DNA from: Sporomusa malonica
GTDB taxonomy: Bacteria; Bacillota; Negativicutes; Sporomusales; Sporomusaceae
Length of the DNA: 64,000 nt
Reading direction: 5' to 3'
NCBI RefSeq assembly: GCF_900176355.1
Contig: NZ_FWXI01000005.1
Span: 124,001 to 188,000, forward strand
A model generated the notes under the pieces. The model saw only the letters and a list, made by a program, of their open reading frames with translations, had not been told where the DNA came from and ran no database searches. The translations under genes were made by a program, and so were the position numbers. The stretch's first letter is position 1; each line of letters begins with the position of its first letter. This document shows positions 34,151 to 42,229 of the stretch, in pieces.

Positions 34151-35362
34151 TTACTTGTTATCGTCCTGTTTTTCAGACTGCTCAGAATCTGATGGATTTT
34201 TACGACGCTTTCTGGTCTTAGGACCAAGGAAGTTGGCAAATTCAGTGGAAGCAAAGTTCTTAAGTTTGGCACCGGCTTCTTTCATGCTGCCGGTACTTAG
34301 GAATAAGAACGCCGCAGTGCCTACAATCAAGAGCCCTACAATCCAACCCATAGATTTGGTAGCACCTGATGCACCGCCAGCCGCCGAGCCCAGCCCGGTA
34401 TTACCGTCCGCCCCAGTGGTTCCTGCGGCATTAGGACCTGTAGGAGCGCTGGATTTGCCTAAAACTGTTGGCACAACATCGGAGAATAGCGCAATCCCCT
34501 TTTCAGCCGATTCGCGATCATTGGTATGAGCACCTACTTCCAGCAACATGGAACGCGGGTGTAAATCCTGGTTATAGTCACCGCCTTTGGCAAAGAAAAT
34601 ACCCTTTACCAGGCCTGGATGCTTTTTATCTGATGCTGCTTTAATTTGTATGGCGTAATCTTCGATTTGCTTGCCGGTAGGTCCGTACTTTCCAACGACG
34701 AGTTGAATTTTACTGACATCTTGACCGTCAATGTTGCCTTTATACACTTGTGGCGGCACAGCATCACGGTGAAGATCGAAAACAGCATCTGGCTGCTCTT
34801 TTTTGATTAGGTTAAGCGCCGTACGGCGCGAACGTTCATAGGCCATATCGTCATGGGGATCATGTTTTGCTTCAGAAAAAGCCACATTAATGCCCTTGCT
34901 TTTGAGTGATTCAGAAAATTTAGCACCTACTTTGTAAATGCCACCAGCGCCGAGAATACTCTCTTTGCCGTCAGTCGGTACATATGATTCGTCAGAGTGA
35001 GTATGGTAGATTGCTACTTTTCCACCGCCTTCAGCCCTGGCGATAGTTGGTTCAAGCAACCCTCTTAACCTAGCCAGTACGCTTTTGTCTGCATCTTGGT
35101 AGTATAAGGAAAGATTAACTTCGCCAATAAATTTGGCATGAGCGGTGTCACCATCCACGCGTACGACTTCATATCGACGGTTATTCTCGGTAATCACCTG
35201 ATCGCCTGCTTGTACACGCCATCCTGTCATGTAAACGGTATTGCCACCTTCATCAACGATTGTTGAATAACTTCCGTCATTACGCTCGTTGGCTAAAACA
35301 AGAATGTTGGTCGTAACTAGGAGCAAGCCCACGAGGATAGTTACCAGGAGCCTACTTTTCAT
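34151..35362 (-). CDS. spoIIP: Stage II sporulation protein P
   Basis: SpoIIP is the amidase and endopeptidase that, with SpoIID, thins septal peptidoglycan so that the mother cell can engulf the forespore. The 403-residue protein starts with a signal anchor (RLLVTILVGLLLVTTNILVLA), carries the zinc-ligand stretches YHTHSDESY and LLEVGAHTND that define the amidase domain, and DLHRDAVP between them. Near the end is an additional membrane span (SMGWIVGLLIVGTAAFLFLS) and a basic tail, unlike the B. subtilis protein. ATG 35362 overlaps the stop of the upstream DUF1614 gene by 11 bases and has GGGGGTG upstream; earlier in-frame starts lie inside that gene. Confidence 0.94.
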   Translation of the reverse strand: MKSRLLVTILVGLLLVTTNILVLANERNDGSYSTIVDEGGNTVYMTGWRVQAGDQVITENNRRYEVVRVDGDTAHAKFIGEVNLSLYYQDADKSVLARLRGLLEPTIARAEGGGKVAIYHTHSDESYVPTDGKESILGAGGIYKVGAKFSESLKSKGINVAFSEAKHDPHDDMAYERSRRTALNLIKKEQPDAVFDLHRDAVPPQVYKGNIDGQDVSKIQLVVGKYGPTGKQIEDYAIQIKAASDKKHPGLVKGIFFAKGGDYNQDLHPRSMLLEVGAHTNDRESAEKGIALFSDVVPTVLGKSSAPTGPNAAGTTGADGNTGLGSAAGGASGATKSMGWIVGLLIVGTAAFLFLSTGSMKEAGAKLKNFASTEFANFLGPKTRKRRKNPSDSEQSEKQDDNK

Positions 35363-36119
35363 TGTTTTCACCCCCATTATCAGAGGTGTTAGTATTAGCT
35401 CCTGTCTGCTTCGGCGTTTGTTGCCCTGCTTGTTGTTTTTCTTTGGGATGCAGTTCTTTACTAAACTCATATAATCCTTCGGGTCGATTAGGCCCTAATA
35501 CCGGACCGCCTTGCAGTTTTTCTCTGGTCTCACCGACCAGTTCGGCTATCATTACAGCTACTATACCGGCAATAATAGTAACGTCAAATGCTCCTGCTCC
35601 ACCAATTGCGGTAGTGCCTGGAATGCCTAAGCCAGAAAGGGTAACAATATGGATTATATCGCTGAGAACAATGCCCAGTACACCGCCGATAAAAGCACTG
35701 CGCCGAGAACGGCCAGCAAGATAGGCAATAAGACCTGCCGATACCCCATAGATAAGTTTGGGATCAAGAAACATGTTTTCCGGTTCGTAAGGCAAATAAC
35801 GCGATCCTAGCGATACTGCGCCTGCAACAAGTACTGCTGCAACAACGGCTCGTACTCTTTCGGCAGTTTCATCGGCTTTGGCAATTAGGTAGATACTGAG
35901 CAAAATAGGAAGCACCGCGCCGCCGACATTGATGGTAATTTCCATAGGGGAACGCATTATGGGAATGTCGATAAAACTGCCGACAACAATACCGGCAATA
36001 AACATCAGCGCTTGTTTATCAGTCATCCGCATGCGGTCTAAAATTCGCTGAGCTAACCCGAAATAAACCAGCACGCTGACAACTAAAAGCAAAATCATTC
36101 CTAGCGGCATATTCATCAT
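35352..36119 (-). CDS. DUF1614 membrane protein
   Basis: A 255-residue membrane protein with about seven hydrophobic segments, of the DUF1614 family. GIVVGSFIDIPI, GGAVLPILLSIYLI and GGAGAFDVTIIAGIVAVMIAEL are the conserved parts. The C-terminal 45 residues are hydrophilic and rich in Gln and Asn. It is translationally coupled to spoIIP, suggesting a function in or near sporulation or spore cell wall, but this is only inference from linkage. AGGTGAG precedes the double ATG at 36119/36116. Confidence 0.85.
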   Translation of the reverse strand: MMNMPLGMILLLVVSVLVYFGLAQRILDRMRMTDKQALMFIAGIVVGSFIDIPIMRSPMEITINVGGAVLPILLSIYLIAKADETAERVRAVVAAVLVAGAVSLGSRYLPYEPENMFLDPKLIYGVSAGLIAYLAGRSRRSAFIGGVLGIVLSDIIHIVTLSGLGIPGTTAIGGAGAFDVTIIAGIVAVMIAELVGETREKLQGGPVLGPNRPEGLYEFSKELHPKEKQQAGQQTPKQTGANTNTSDNGGENNEK

Positions 36120-36191
36120 GTTGTCTCACCTCATAGCCTTGTAATGTTGACGTATTAATCCTAGTTTGTACTGTTGTCGGCTTATTAATGC

Positions 36192-36220
36192 AAAAAGCAT
36201 GGCCAGTTGGCCATGCTTTT
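36192..36220 (-). terminator. Terminator after fni
   Basis: AAAGCATGGCC-AGTT-GGCCATGCTTT followed by TTTTT on the minus strand immediately after the fni stop codon. Confidence 0.88.
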
Positions 36221-37286
36221 ACCGTGTTTTTTTACGCTTTGCAAATTGCTCAGTGTCAATTCCCCTTGCAGATAACCACTCTCGGCTAAAGCCGGTAACA
36301 ACTATAGGTGTAGACCGTAGATCATTGATGTTTTGTGCGCCCACAAGGAGCATAAAGCGCCGTATATCTGTAGCAAAATTCTCATACCAGCGGACCGTGC
36401 CGTCCAATCCCTTACGCCTGAGCGTTTTTAGCACTGGACCAGCAATCCCCGTGGCCGCGCCACCAATAGAAAGCGCCTTGACAACATCAAGCGGTGTCCT
36501 GACGCCGCCTGACAAGACCACATCAACGGCAGGAGCAGTTGCAGCCACTACTTCTACCGCCGCAATTGCGGTAGGAATCCCCCAGGCGATCATTTCCTCA
36601 TCCAGGTTTATTCGCCCACGGGCCGCTTCGATCGCCAGGAAGTTGGTACCGCCAGTGCCGCCTACATCAATGGCCTTGACACCAATACCGGCCAGTGCCT
36701 CCGCTTGTTCACGAGCAATGCCGCACCCCACTTCTTTAACAATAACTGGCACGTTAACTTTTTTTACAATGGCTTCAATTTTAGACAGATACCCGCTAAA
36801 ATCACGGTCACCTTCACTCATAATGATTTCCTGTCCGGCGTTGAGGTGAATCTGAATGGCTTGGGCACCAATCATCTCTACAGCGTAGCAAGCAGCATCT
36901 GGGGCAGCATATGCGCCTAAATTTGCAAATACCACACCGTTAGGATTAGTTTTGCGTACAACTTTATACGATTCAGCCGCTGCCGGGTTCTCAATGGCAG
37001 AATACTGCGACCCCACCGCCATGGACACCCCTGTAAGACGAGCGAATTCAGCTAGCTCCCGGTTGACCTGTGTGACATCGGCTGCACCACCGGTGATTGC
37101 ATTAATGATAACTGGCTGCGGCAACGTTATGCCTGCGACTGACGTACTGATGTCAATATCCCGCCATGCCAAATCTGGCAGGCAATTATGCACCAGATGA
37201 AAATCTGTAAATCCGGCAGCCGCCGGGCCATCGCCTAAGAGTATGGAATACTTTAAATGTTCCAGTTTACGTGACTGCCGTATCAT
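36219..37286 (-). CDS. fni: Isopentenyl-diphosphate delta-isomerase, type 2
   Basis: FMN- and NADPH-dependent isomerase of isopentenyl and dimethylallyl diphosphate. The 355-residue protein has the glycine-rich segments ITGGAADVTQVNRELA (65-80), VAMAVGSQ-like GVSMAVGSQ and KEVGCGIA and the FMN-binding VDVGGTGGTNFLAIE. It lies 8 bases after ispH-S1, so an isoprenoid gene pair is formed: IspH makes the mixture, Fni balances it. The ribosome binding site GGGAGG is about 12 bases from the ATG. Confidence 0.96.
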   Translation of the reverse strand: MIRQSRKLEHLKYSILLGDGPAAAGFTDFHLVHNCLPDLAWRDIDISTSVAGITLPQPVIINAITGGAADVTQVNRELAEFARLTGVSMAVGSQYSAIENPAAAESYKVVRKTNPNGVVFANLGAYAAPDAACYAVEMIGAQAIQIHLNAGQEIIMSEGDRDFSGYLSKIEAIVKKVNVPVIVKEVGCGIAREQAEALAGIGVKAIDVGGTGGTNFLAIEAARGRINLDEEMIAWGIPTAIAAVEVVAATAPAVDVVLSGGVRTPLDVVKALSIGGAATGIAGPVLKTLRRKGLDGTVRWYENFATDIRRFMLLVGAQNINDLRSTPIVVTGFSREWLSARGIDTEQFAKRKKTR

Positions 37287-37294
37287 GCGACTTG

Positions 37295-39256
37295 CTAGTC
37301 CTCCCGTTTAAATAAATGGCCGAACTTATCGCCAAGCGTAACTCCAGATGGCGGAGCCTGCGTGGTGAGATAATCGCTGAATTCGGCCCGCTCCTTATCT
37401 TGTGCGGCCTGCACCATGCTAAGCCCAATCCGTTTGCTTTCTTTATCAATGCTAAGCACCTTAACAGCCACTTCTTGTCCGGTGCTTACAACTTCCTCAG
37501 GATTAGCTACCCGCCGCTCCGCCATTTCAGAGATATGTACCAACCCTTCAATGCCTTTTTTGAGTTCAATAAACGCACCAAACTTGGCAATCTTACTAAC
37601 CGTGCCAGTCATGACCGCACCTACTGTCAGGCTGTCAATCGTTGTATACCATGGGTCGCGTTCAACGTCTTTTAGGCTGAGCGACAATTTTTTTGCTTCA
37701 GGGTCAACCTTGAGCACAACGACAGTCACTTCATCGCCAACATTGACAACTTCCTGAGGTGTTTTGATACGCTGCCAGGATAAATCAGAAATATGAACAA
37801 GCCCGTCAATGCCGCCTACATCGACAAAAGCGCCAAAGTTAGCCAGGCGGCTTACTTTACCGGTAAGCGTCTGCCCCGCTGCTATTTTAGTAAATAGTTC
37901 TTTCTCTTTGACTTCTTTTTCCTGTGCTAACACTTGTCTGCGGGAAAGAACGGCCTTTTGTTTTTCCCTGTCGATTTCAATAGGCACTGCCTGAACAGTT
38001 TGTCCGACAAATGGTTGTAAATCTTCAACAAATCTAAGTTCAACCTGTGAGGCTGGAATAAAGCCGCGCACACCCAAAACGGCAGCAACCACACCGCCTT
38101 TAACAACTTCAGTAATTTGGGCATCTACTGGCTGTTTAGTGGCAAAGGCCTGCTCAAGTTTATCCCAGGCAGTTATTTTATCAGCTTGCACCATTGATAG
38201 TTTGACCTGGCCGTCAGTACTATCAGCATCAAGCACCAATACCTCAATGATCTGTCCGATACTAACAACGTCTGCGGCCGTTTCCGGTGTTGGATATGCC
38301 AGTTCAGCTAGCGGAATAACGCCTTCAGACTTGTAGCCGATATCTACGAACACTTCATCATGACGGACGCCAACAACCGTACCTTTTACAATACTGCCAG
38401 CCTCCAATTTAACAACATCAGTTACATTCATTTCTTCCATTTTTTTATATACCTCCTCAATCACCCAATCGGGCGTTGACGCACCAGCTGTAATCCCTGC
38501 AACTTGTACACCCGTAAACCATTCAGGTTTTAACTCATTGGCTGATTCAATATGATAAGCCAGTGAGCCGGCCTCACGGCAGACACTGGCGAGCCGGGCG
38601 GTGTTGGCACTGCTTTTGCCGCCAACTATAATAATGATATCCACCTTTTTCGCTAAATCGATAGCTGCCTGCTGCCTAAGATCTGTTGCCGTGCAGATAG
38701 TGCGTTCAATTTTTAATTCTTCACATTTGGTCTTTACAACTGTAACGATAGCCTCAAACTCCTTAGCGGCAAACGTTGTCTGAGCTACTACCCCGATTCG
38801 CGGGTAATATGGCAGCGCCTCTGCCTCAGCTGGCGTTTCCACCACTTGAGCCTTATGATTTGTCCAGGCAATAATACTTTGGACTTCTGGATGGTGCTGT
38901 TCGCCGACAATAACTACCTGATAGCCGACTGTCAAAAGCGCATGAGCGGCCTGCTGGGCCTTTTTTACATGTGGACATGTGGCATCGACCACTTCCAACT
39001 GTTGGGTTTCAGCCTGATGATATACTTCAGGGCCAACACCGTGTGACCTGATGATGACTCTGCCTGCCGGTATCTCATCCAGTTTGTTAGCAGTATCGAT
39101 ACCCTGCGCTTTCAGGTGGCTTACCATCTGCGGATTATGGATAATCGGGCCTAGAGTATGGACCGGGCAATTTGCATTAGTTGAAGCCAAGGCCATATCG
39201 ACAGCTCGCTTTACTCCATAGCAAAACCCCCGGTGCTCGGCCATAACTATTTTCAT
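37295..39256 (-). CDS. ispH: Fusion of IspH with ribosomal protein S1
   Basis: A 653-residue fusion. Residues 1-280 are 4-hydroxy-3-methylbut-2-enyl diphosphate reductase with the three cluster cysteines in HRGFCYGVKRA (C12), VDATCPHVKKAQ (about C95) and the later ICTATDLRQQA segment. After a short linker, four S1 RNA-binding repeats follow (GTVVGVRHDEVFVDIGYKSEG, a degenerate second one, GKVSRLANFGAFVDVGGIDG, GTVSKIAKFGAFIELKKGIEG). Such fusions are characteristic of the Negativicutes and several clostridia. ATG 39256 has AGGAGGC 6 bases upstream. It is followed directly by fni. Isolated from cmk/plsC by the inserted cstA-lytST block. Confidence 0.96.
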   Translation of the reverse strand: MKIVMAEHRGFCYGVKRAVDMALASTNANCPVHTLGPIIHNPQMVSHLKAQGIDTANKLDEIPAGRVIIRSHGVGPEVYHQAETQQLEVVDATCPHVKKAQQAAHALLTVGYQVVIVGEQHHPEVQSIIAWTNHKAQVVETPAEAEALPYYPRIGVVAQTTFAAKEFEAIVTVVKTKCEELKIERTICTATDLRQQAAIDLAKKVDIIIIVGGKSSANTARLASVCREAGSLAYHIESANELKPEWFTGVQVAGITAGASTPDWVIEEVYKKMEEMNVTDVVKLEAGSIVKGTVVGVRHDEVFVDIGYKSEGVIPLAELAYPTPETAADVVSIGQIIEVLVLDADSTDGQVKLSMVQADKITAWDKLEQAFATKQPVDAQITEVVKGGVVAAVLGVRGFIPASQVELRFVEDLQPFVGQTVQAVPIEIDREKQKAVLSRRQVLAQEKEVKEKELFTKIAAGQTLTGKVSRLANFGAFVDVGGIDGLVHISDLSWQRIKTPQEVVNVGDEVTVVVLKVDPEAKKLSLSLKDVERDPWYTTIDSLTVGAVMTGTVSKIAKFGAFIELKKGIEGLVHISEMAERRVANPEEVVSTGQEVAVKVLSIDKESKRIGLSMVQAAQDKERAEFSDYLTTQAPPSGVTLGDKFGHLFKRED

Positions 39257-39332
39257 AACAGCCTCCTGCTTGGTAGTCTTTGGTATATTCACCTTATTTA
39301 TTATAAACCCTTTGCGCCAACGTTTCAAATCT

Positions 39333-39375
39333 AAAACCGCCGCCATTTAGCTAAAGCTGAAATAGCGGCGGTTTT
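39333..39375. terminator. Bidirectional terminator between cstA and ispH-S1
   Basis: AAAACCGCCGC-ATTT pairs with AAAT-GCGGCGGTTTT. On the minus strand it follows the cstA stop; it also isolates the ispH-S1 operon. Confidence 0.88.
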
Positions 39376-39406
39376 CTTTATAATTTAGTTGACCTATTAC
39401 AAATTA

Positions 39407-41263
39407 TTAGCTCGGAATATTAGGCTTAGTGGTATTCACGGGGCAAGACATGGCTGAAATTTCGGTATTCATGCCAATTGGTTTATCATTCTTAAGCAGT
39501 TGTAACCACAACCTAATGGAGTCAAGCAGAGTAATAATTACCAGGACAATTAGGATAATGCTTACTGTGCCATTCGTGTTGCCTAAGGCATCACCGCGTT
39601 TGAAGAACATTTGCACATTCATTATACCTGCAGTAATAACAGTAACTGACAAGAAGCAAAGTGGGGCAAAAGTAACCCAGGCGTACGATTTCTTAGGAGC
39701 GATTTTCAGGATAATGGTTGTGCCAAGAGCCAGAGCAACAACAGCCAATAGCTGATTGGCCACACCAAACAACGGCCAAATAGTAGCTACGTCACCACTA
39801 TAAAGCAGGTAGCCCCAGCAGTAAGTGACCAAAAAGCTGGTGAAAAGAATTCCTGGCCACCAGTTGGTTTGTTTGAGTGGAGAATACAAGTAGGTGCCAA
39901 GAATATCCTGGAGGATATAACGGGCTACACGAGTACCAGCGTCAATTGTAGTAAGAATAAACAGAGCCTCAAACATAATGGCAAATTGATACCAATAACT
40001 CATCAGGTGCTGCATACCGCCGATGCTGGAAAAGATATGTGCCATCCCAACTGCCAGCGAAACTGCACCACCAGGACGATGCGCAACATCCATTTGTACC
40101 AAACGGGACAATTCTTTAATTTCTACGGTAGGAATACCCAGTTTCGCAAATACAGCAGCCGGGCTGTTGATGGCGAAATAGTCGCCAGGCATAAGCACAA
40201 CCGCCGAGATAAGAGCCATTACAGCAACAAAACCTTCAGTAAGCATGCCACCATAAGCGATAACACGGGATTGGGATTCAAGTTCAATCATCTTAGGCGT
40301 AGTACCTGAGCTAATGAGTGAATGGAAACCTGAGATAGCGCCGCAGGCAATGGTGATAAATACATACGGCCACCACGGACCAGGGATAATCGGCCCGCCG
40401 CCGTCAATAAAGCGGGTGGTTATCGGCATATTGATACTAGGCTGTACTATAAGGATTCCCAAAGCCAGTGCTAATACAGTACCAATCTTCATGTACGAGC
40501 TGAGGTAATCGCGCGGAGCTAACAAAAGCCATACCGGCAAAACAGCTGCAAAGAAGCCGTAGACAGGCAACGCAATTGACAGTTGCTGTTTAGTAAGGTT
40601 AAATATGTCGGCTATACCTGCCCACGGTTGACCAGGGCTCAGCCAGTGACCGGTAAATACTGCTGCCAATACCATGAGGAAACCGGCAATTGAACCGGAA
40701 CGGATAGAACCAGGGGCAATTTTGAACATGTACAGACCAACAACAATTGCAATCGGAATGGTCATAAACAGTGTGTATACGCCCCATGGATTTTTAAATA
40801 GAGCGTTTACAACAACGATAGCCAGACCAGCAAGTGCGACAATGATAATAAATAGTACAGCTAAGGAAGTAGTTACACCAGTCAGCGGACCAACTTCCCG
40901 CCGAGCGATAACAGCCAGTGACTGGCCATTGTGACGAACTGATGCAAAGAGGATGATGAAGTCGTGGACTGCGCCAGCAAAAACAGAACCTAGCAGAATC
41001 CACATAAAACCAGGTCCCCATCCATACTGCGCGGCAAGTACCGGGCCGACAAGCGGACCTGCACCGGCAATCGCAGCAAAGTGGTGACCGAATAGTACCC
41101 ACTTATTTGTGGGTACAAACTCGCGACCGTCATTGCAGCGGTATGCTGGGGTAATATTAGCGTCGTTTAGTGCTAATACCTTTGCGGCGATGAATGCTGA
41201 ATAATAGCGGTATGCCAAGACATAAACACATACGGCAATAACCAATAAACTAACTGAATTCAT
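39407..41263 (-). CDS. cstA: CstA-family carbon starvation/pyruvate transporter
   Basis: A 618-residue polytopic membrane protein of the CstA family, which includes pyruvate and peptide transporters. The N-terminal NKWVLFGHHFAAIAGAGPLVGP and AVHDFIILFASVRHNGQSL motifs are diagnostic, as are the GFHSLISSGTTPKM and STIDAGTR-like TTIDAGTRVARYILQD segments. A LytS/LytT two-component system lies directly upstream, the same arrangement as the pyruvate-sensing BtsSR-BtsT system of E. coli. It has AAGGGGGA upstream of the ATG and a leader of about 85 bases after the predicted promoter. Confidence 0.95.
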   Translation of the reverse strand: MNSVSLLVIAVCVYVLAYRYYSAFIAAKVLALNDANITPAYRCNDGREFVPTNKWVLFGHHFAAIAGAGPLVGPVLAAQYGWGPGFMWILLGSVFAGAVHDFIILFASVRHNGQSLAVIARREVGPLTGVTTSLAVLFIIIVALAGLAIVVVNALFKNPWGVYTLFMTIPIAIVVGLYMFKIAPGSIRSGSIAGFLMVLAAVFTGHWLSPGQPWAGIADIFNLTKQQLSIALPVYGFFAAVLPVWLLLAPRDYLSSYMKIGTVLALALGILIVQPSINMPITTRFIDGGGPIIPGPWWPYVFITIACGAISGFHSLISSGTTPKMIELESQSRVIAYGGMLTEGFVAVMALISAVVLMPGDYFAINSPAAVFAKLGIPTVEIKELSRLVQMDVAHRPGGAVSLAVGMAHIFSSIGGMQHLMSYWYQFAIMFEALFILTTIDAGTRVARYILQDILGTYLYSPLKQTNWWPGILFTSFLVTYCWGYLLYSGDVATIWPLFGVANQLLAVVALALGTTIILKIAPKKSYAWVTFAPLCFLSVTVITAGIMNVQMFFKRGDALGNTNGTVSIILIVLVIITLLDSIRLWLQLLKNDKPIGMNTEISAMSCPVNTTKPNIPS

Positions 41264-41347
41264 GAATAAGTCCCCCTTCCAAAATAGTTATAAAATAAAA
41301 GACTTTACCTCCTTTTCACCAATTTTTCTTTATATTTAAAATAATAC

Positions 41348-41353
41348 ATTATA
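41348..41353 (-). promoter_or_regulatory. Probable -10 box of cstA
   Basis: TATAAT on the minus strand, preceded by no clear -35 box, as expected for an activator-dependent promoter. It lies about 85 bases before the cstA ATG, just downstream of the lytT terminator. Confidence 0.45.
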
Positions 41354-41393
41354 CCGCATAGGCTAGCAATATGTATGCCGTGAAATGACAAAA

Positions 41394-41423
41394 AACCAGG
41401 ATGAAATACACTGTCATCCTGGT
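41394..41423 (-). terminator. Terminator after lytT
   Basis: ACCAGGATGA and TCATCCTGGT flank AATACACTG; TTTTTTG follows on the minus strand, 38 bases past the response-regulator stop. Confidence 0.85.
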
Positions 41424-41461
41424 CAATAGCACCAAGTTTGTTTACATAGTTACAGGGATAA

Positions 41462-42229
41462 TTATAAACCAAACAGTTTTTTCAGCTTGGAGACTTGCTG
41501 ACGACTAACAGGAACTTCTCTCTCAAATCCTTCTAAAATCAGGTTATATGTTCCGTTAAACCATGGAATAATCTCTCTGATCTTTTCAATGTTAACAAGA
41601 TAAGCACGATGAGTACGAAAAAACAATCGTTCATCCAGCCGAGACTGGAGGTCCTGTAGCGGCATATTAGAGTAGTAGGTTTTATCTGCCGTATGTATAG
41701 ATAGTTGTCCTTCAGTGCAGTACGCAGCAATGATATCCCTTGTATCAATGACATATGCCTTGCCATTATGTTCTATAGCCAGCTTTTGAAAGATGTAAAG
41801 TTGATTTGATTCTATGTCGCGTTTTCTAGGTGTGGTATGTACAGCTTCAGTTAGTAAGGTACGGACTTTCTCGATACATTTGGCTACCCTTTTTGCGGAA
41901 AAAGGCTTTAATAAATAATCTACAGCATTAAGCTCAAAAGCTTTTATAGCAAACTCTTCATGAGCAGTCGCAAAAACAAGTAGCGGTAGTACGTTGTTAG
42001 CATTAATTTTTTCGGCTGTTTGAATACCATTTAGCCCTGGCATCTCAATATCGATAAAAATAAGATGCGGCCGAAGAGCCAGTACGGCCTTACTGGCTTC
42101 CTCACCGCTTTTAAACTCGCCAATAATTTCGACTTCCTCAAATTGCTCTAGTAAATAGCGCAACTCGCTGCGGGCCGGTTCTTCATCATCGACCATCATC
42201 ACCTTAATTGTACGTAATTGGTCAGCCAT
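41462..42229 (-). CDS. lytT: LytTR-type response regulator
   Basis: A 255-residue response regulator: an N-terminal receiver with DDEEPARSELRYLL at the acidic pocket, the phosphoacceptor aspartate in LIFIDIEMPGLNG and lysine in YLLKPFSAKRV, and a C-terminal LytTR DNA-binding domain (IIAAYCTEGQLSIHTADKTYY ... RTHRAYLVNIEKI). ATG 42229 overlaps the end of lytS by 8 bases and has GGAGGAGG upstream. The likely target is the divergent-free promoter of cstA immediately downstream. Confidence 0.93.
   Translation of the reverse strand: MADQLRTIKVMMVDDEEPARSELRYLLEQFEEVEIIGEFKSGEEASKAVLALRPHLIFIDIEMPGLNGIQTAEKINANNVLPLLVFATAHEEFAIKAFELNAVDYLLKPFSAKRVAKCIEKVRTLLTEAVHTTPRKRDIESNQLYIFQKLAIEHNGKAYVIDTRDIIAAYCTEGQLSIHTADKTYYSNMPLQDLQSRLDERLFFRTHRAYLVNIEKIREIIPWFNGTYNLILEGFEREVPVSRQQVSKLKKLFGL

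Noticed and set aside
36166-36849. 227-codon plus-strand frame
   Set aside because: Antisense to fni, which is clearly coding.
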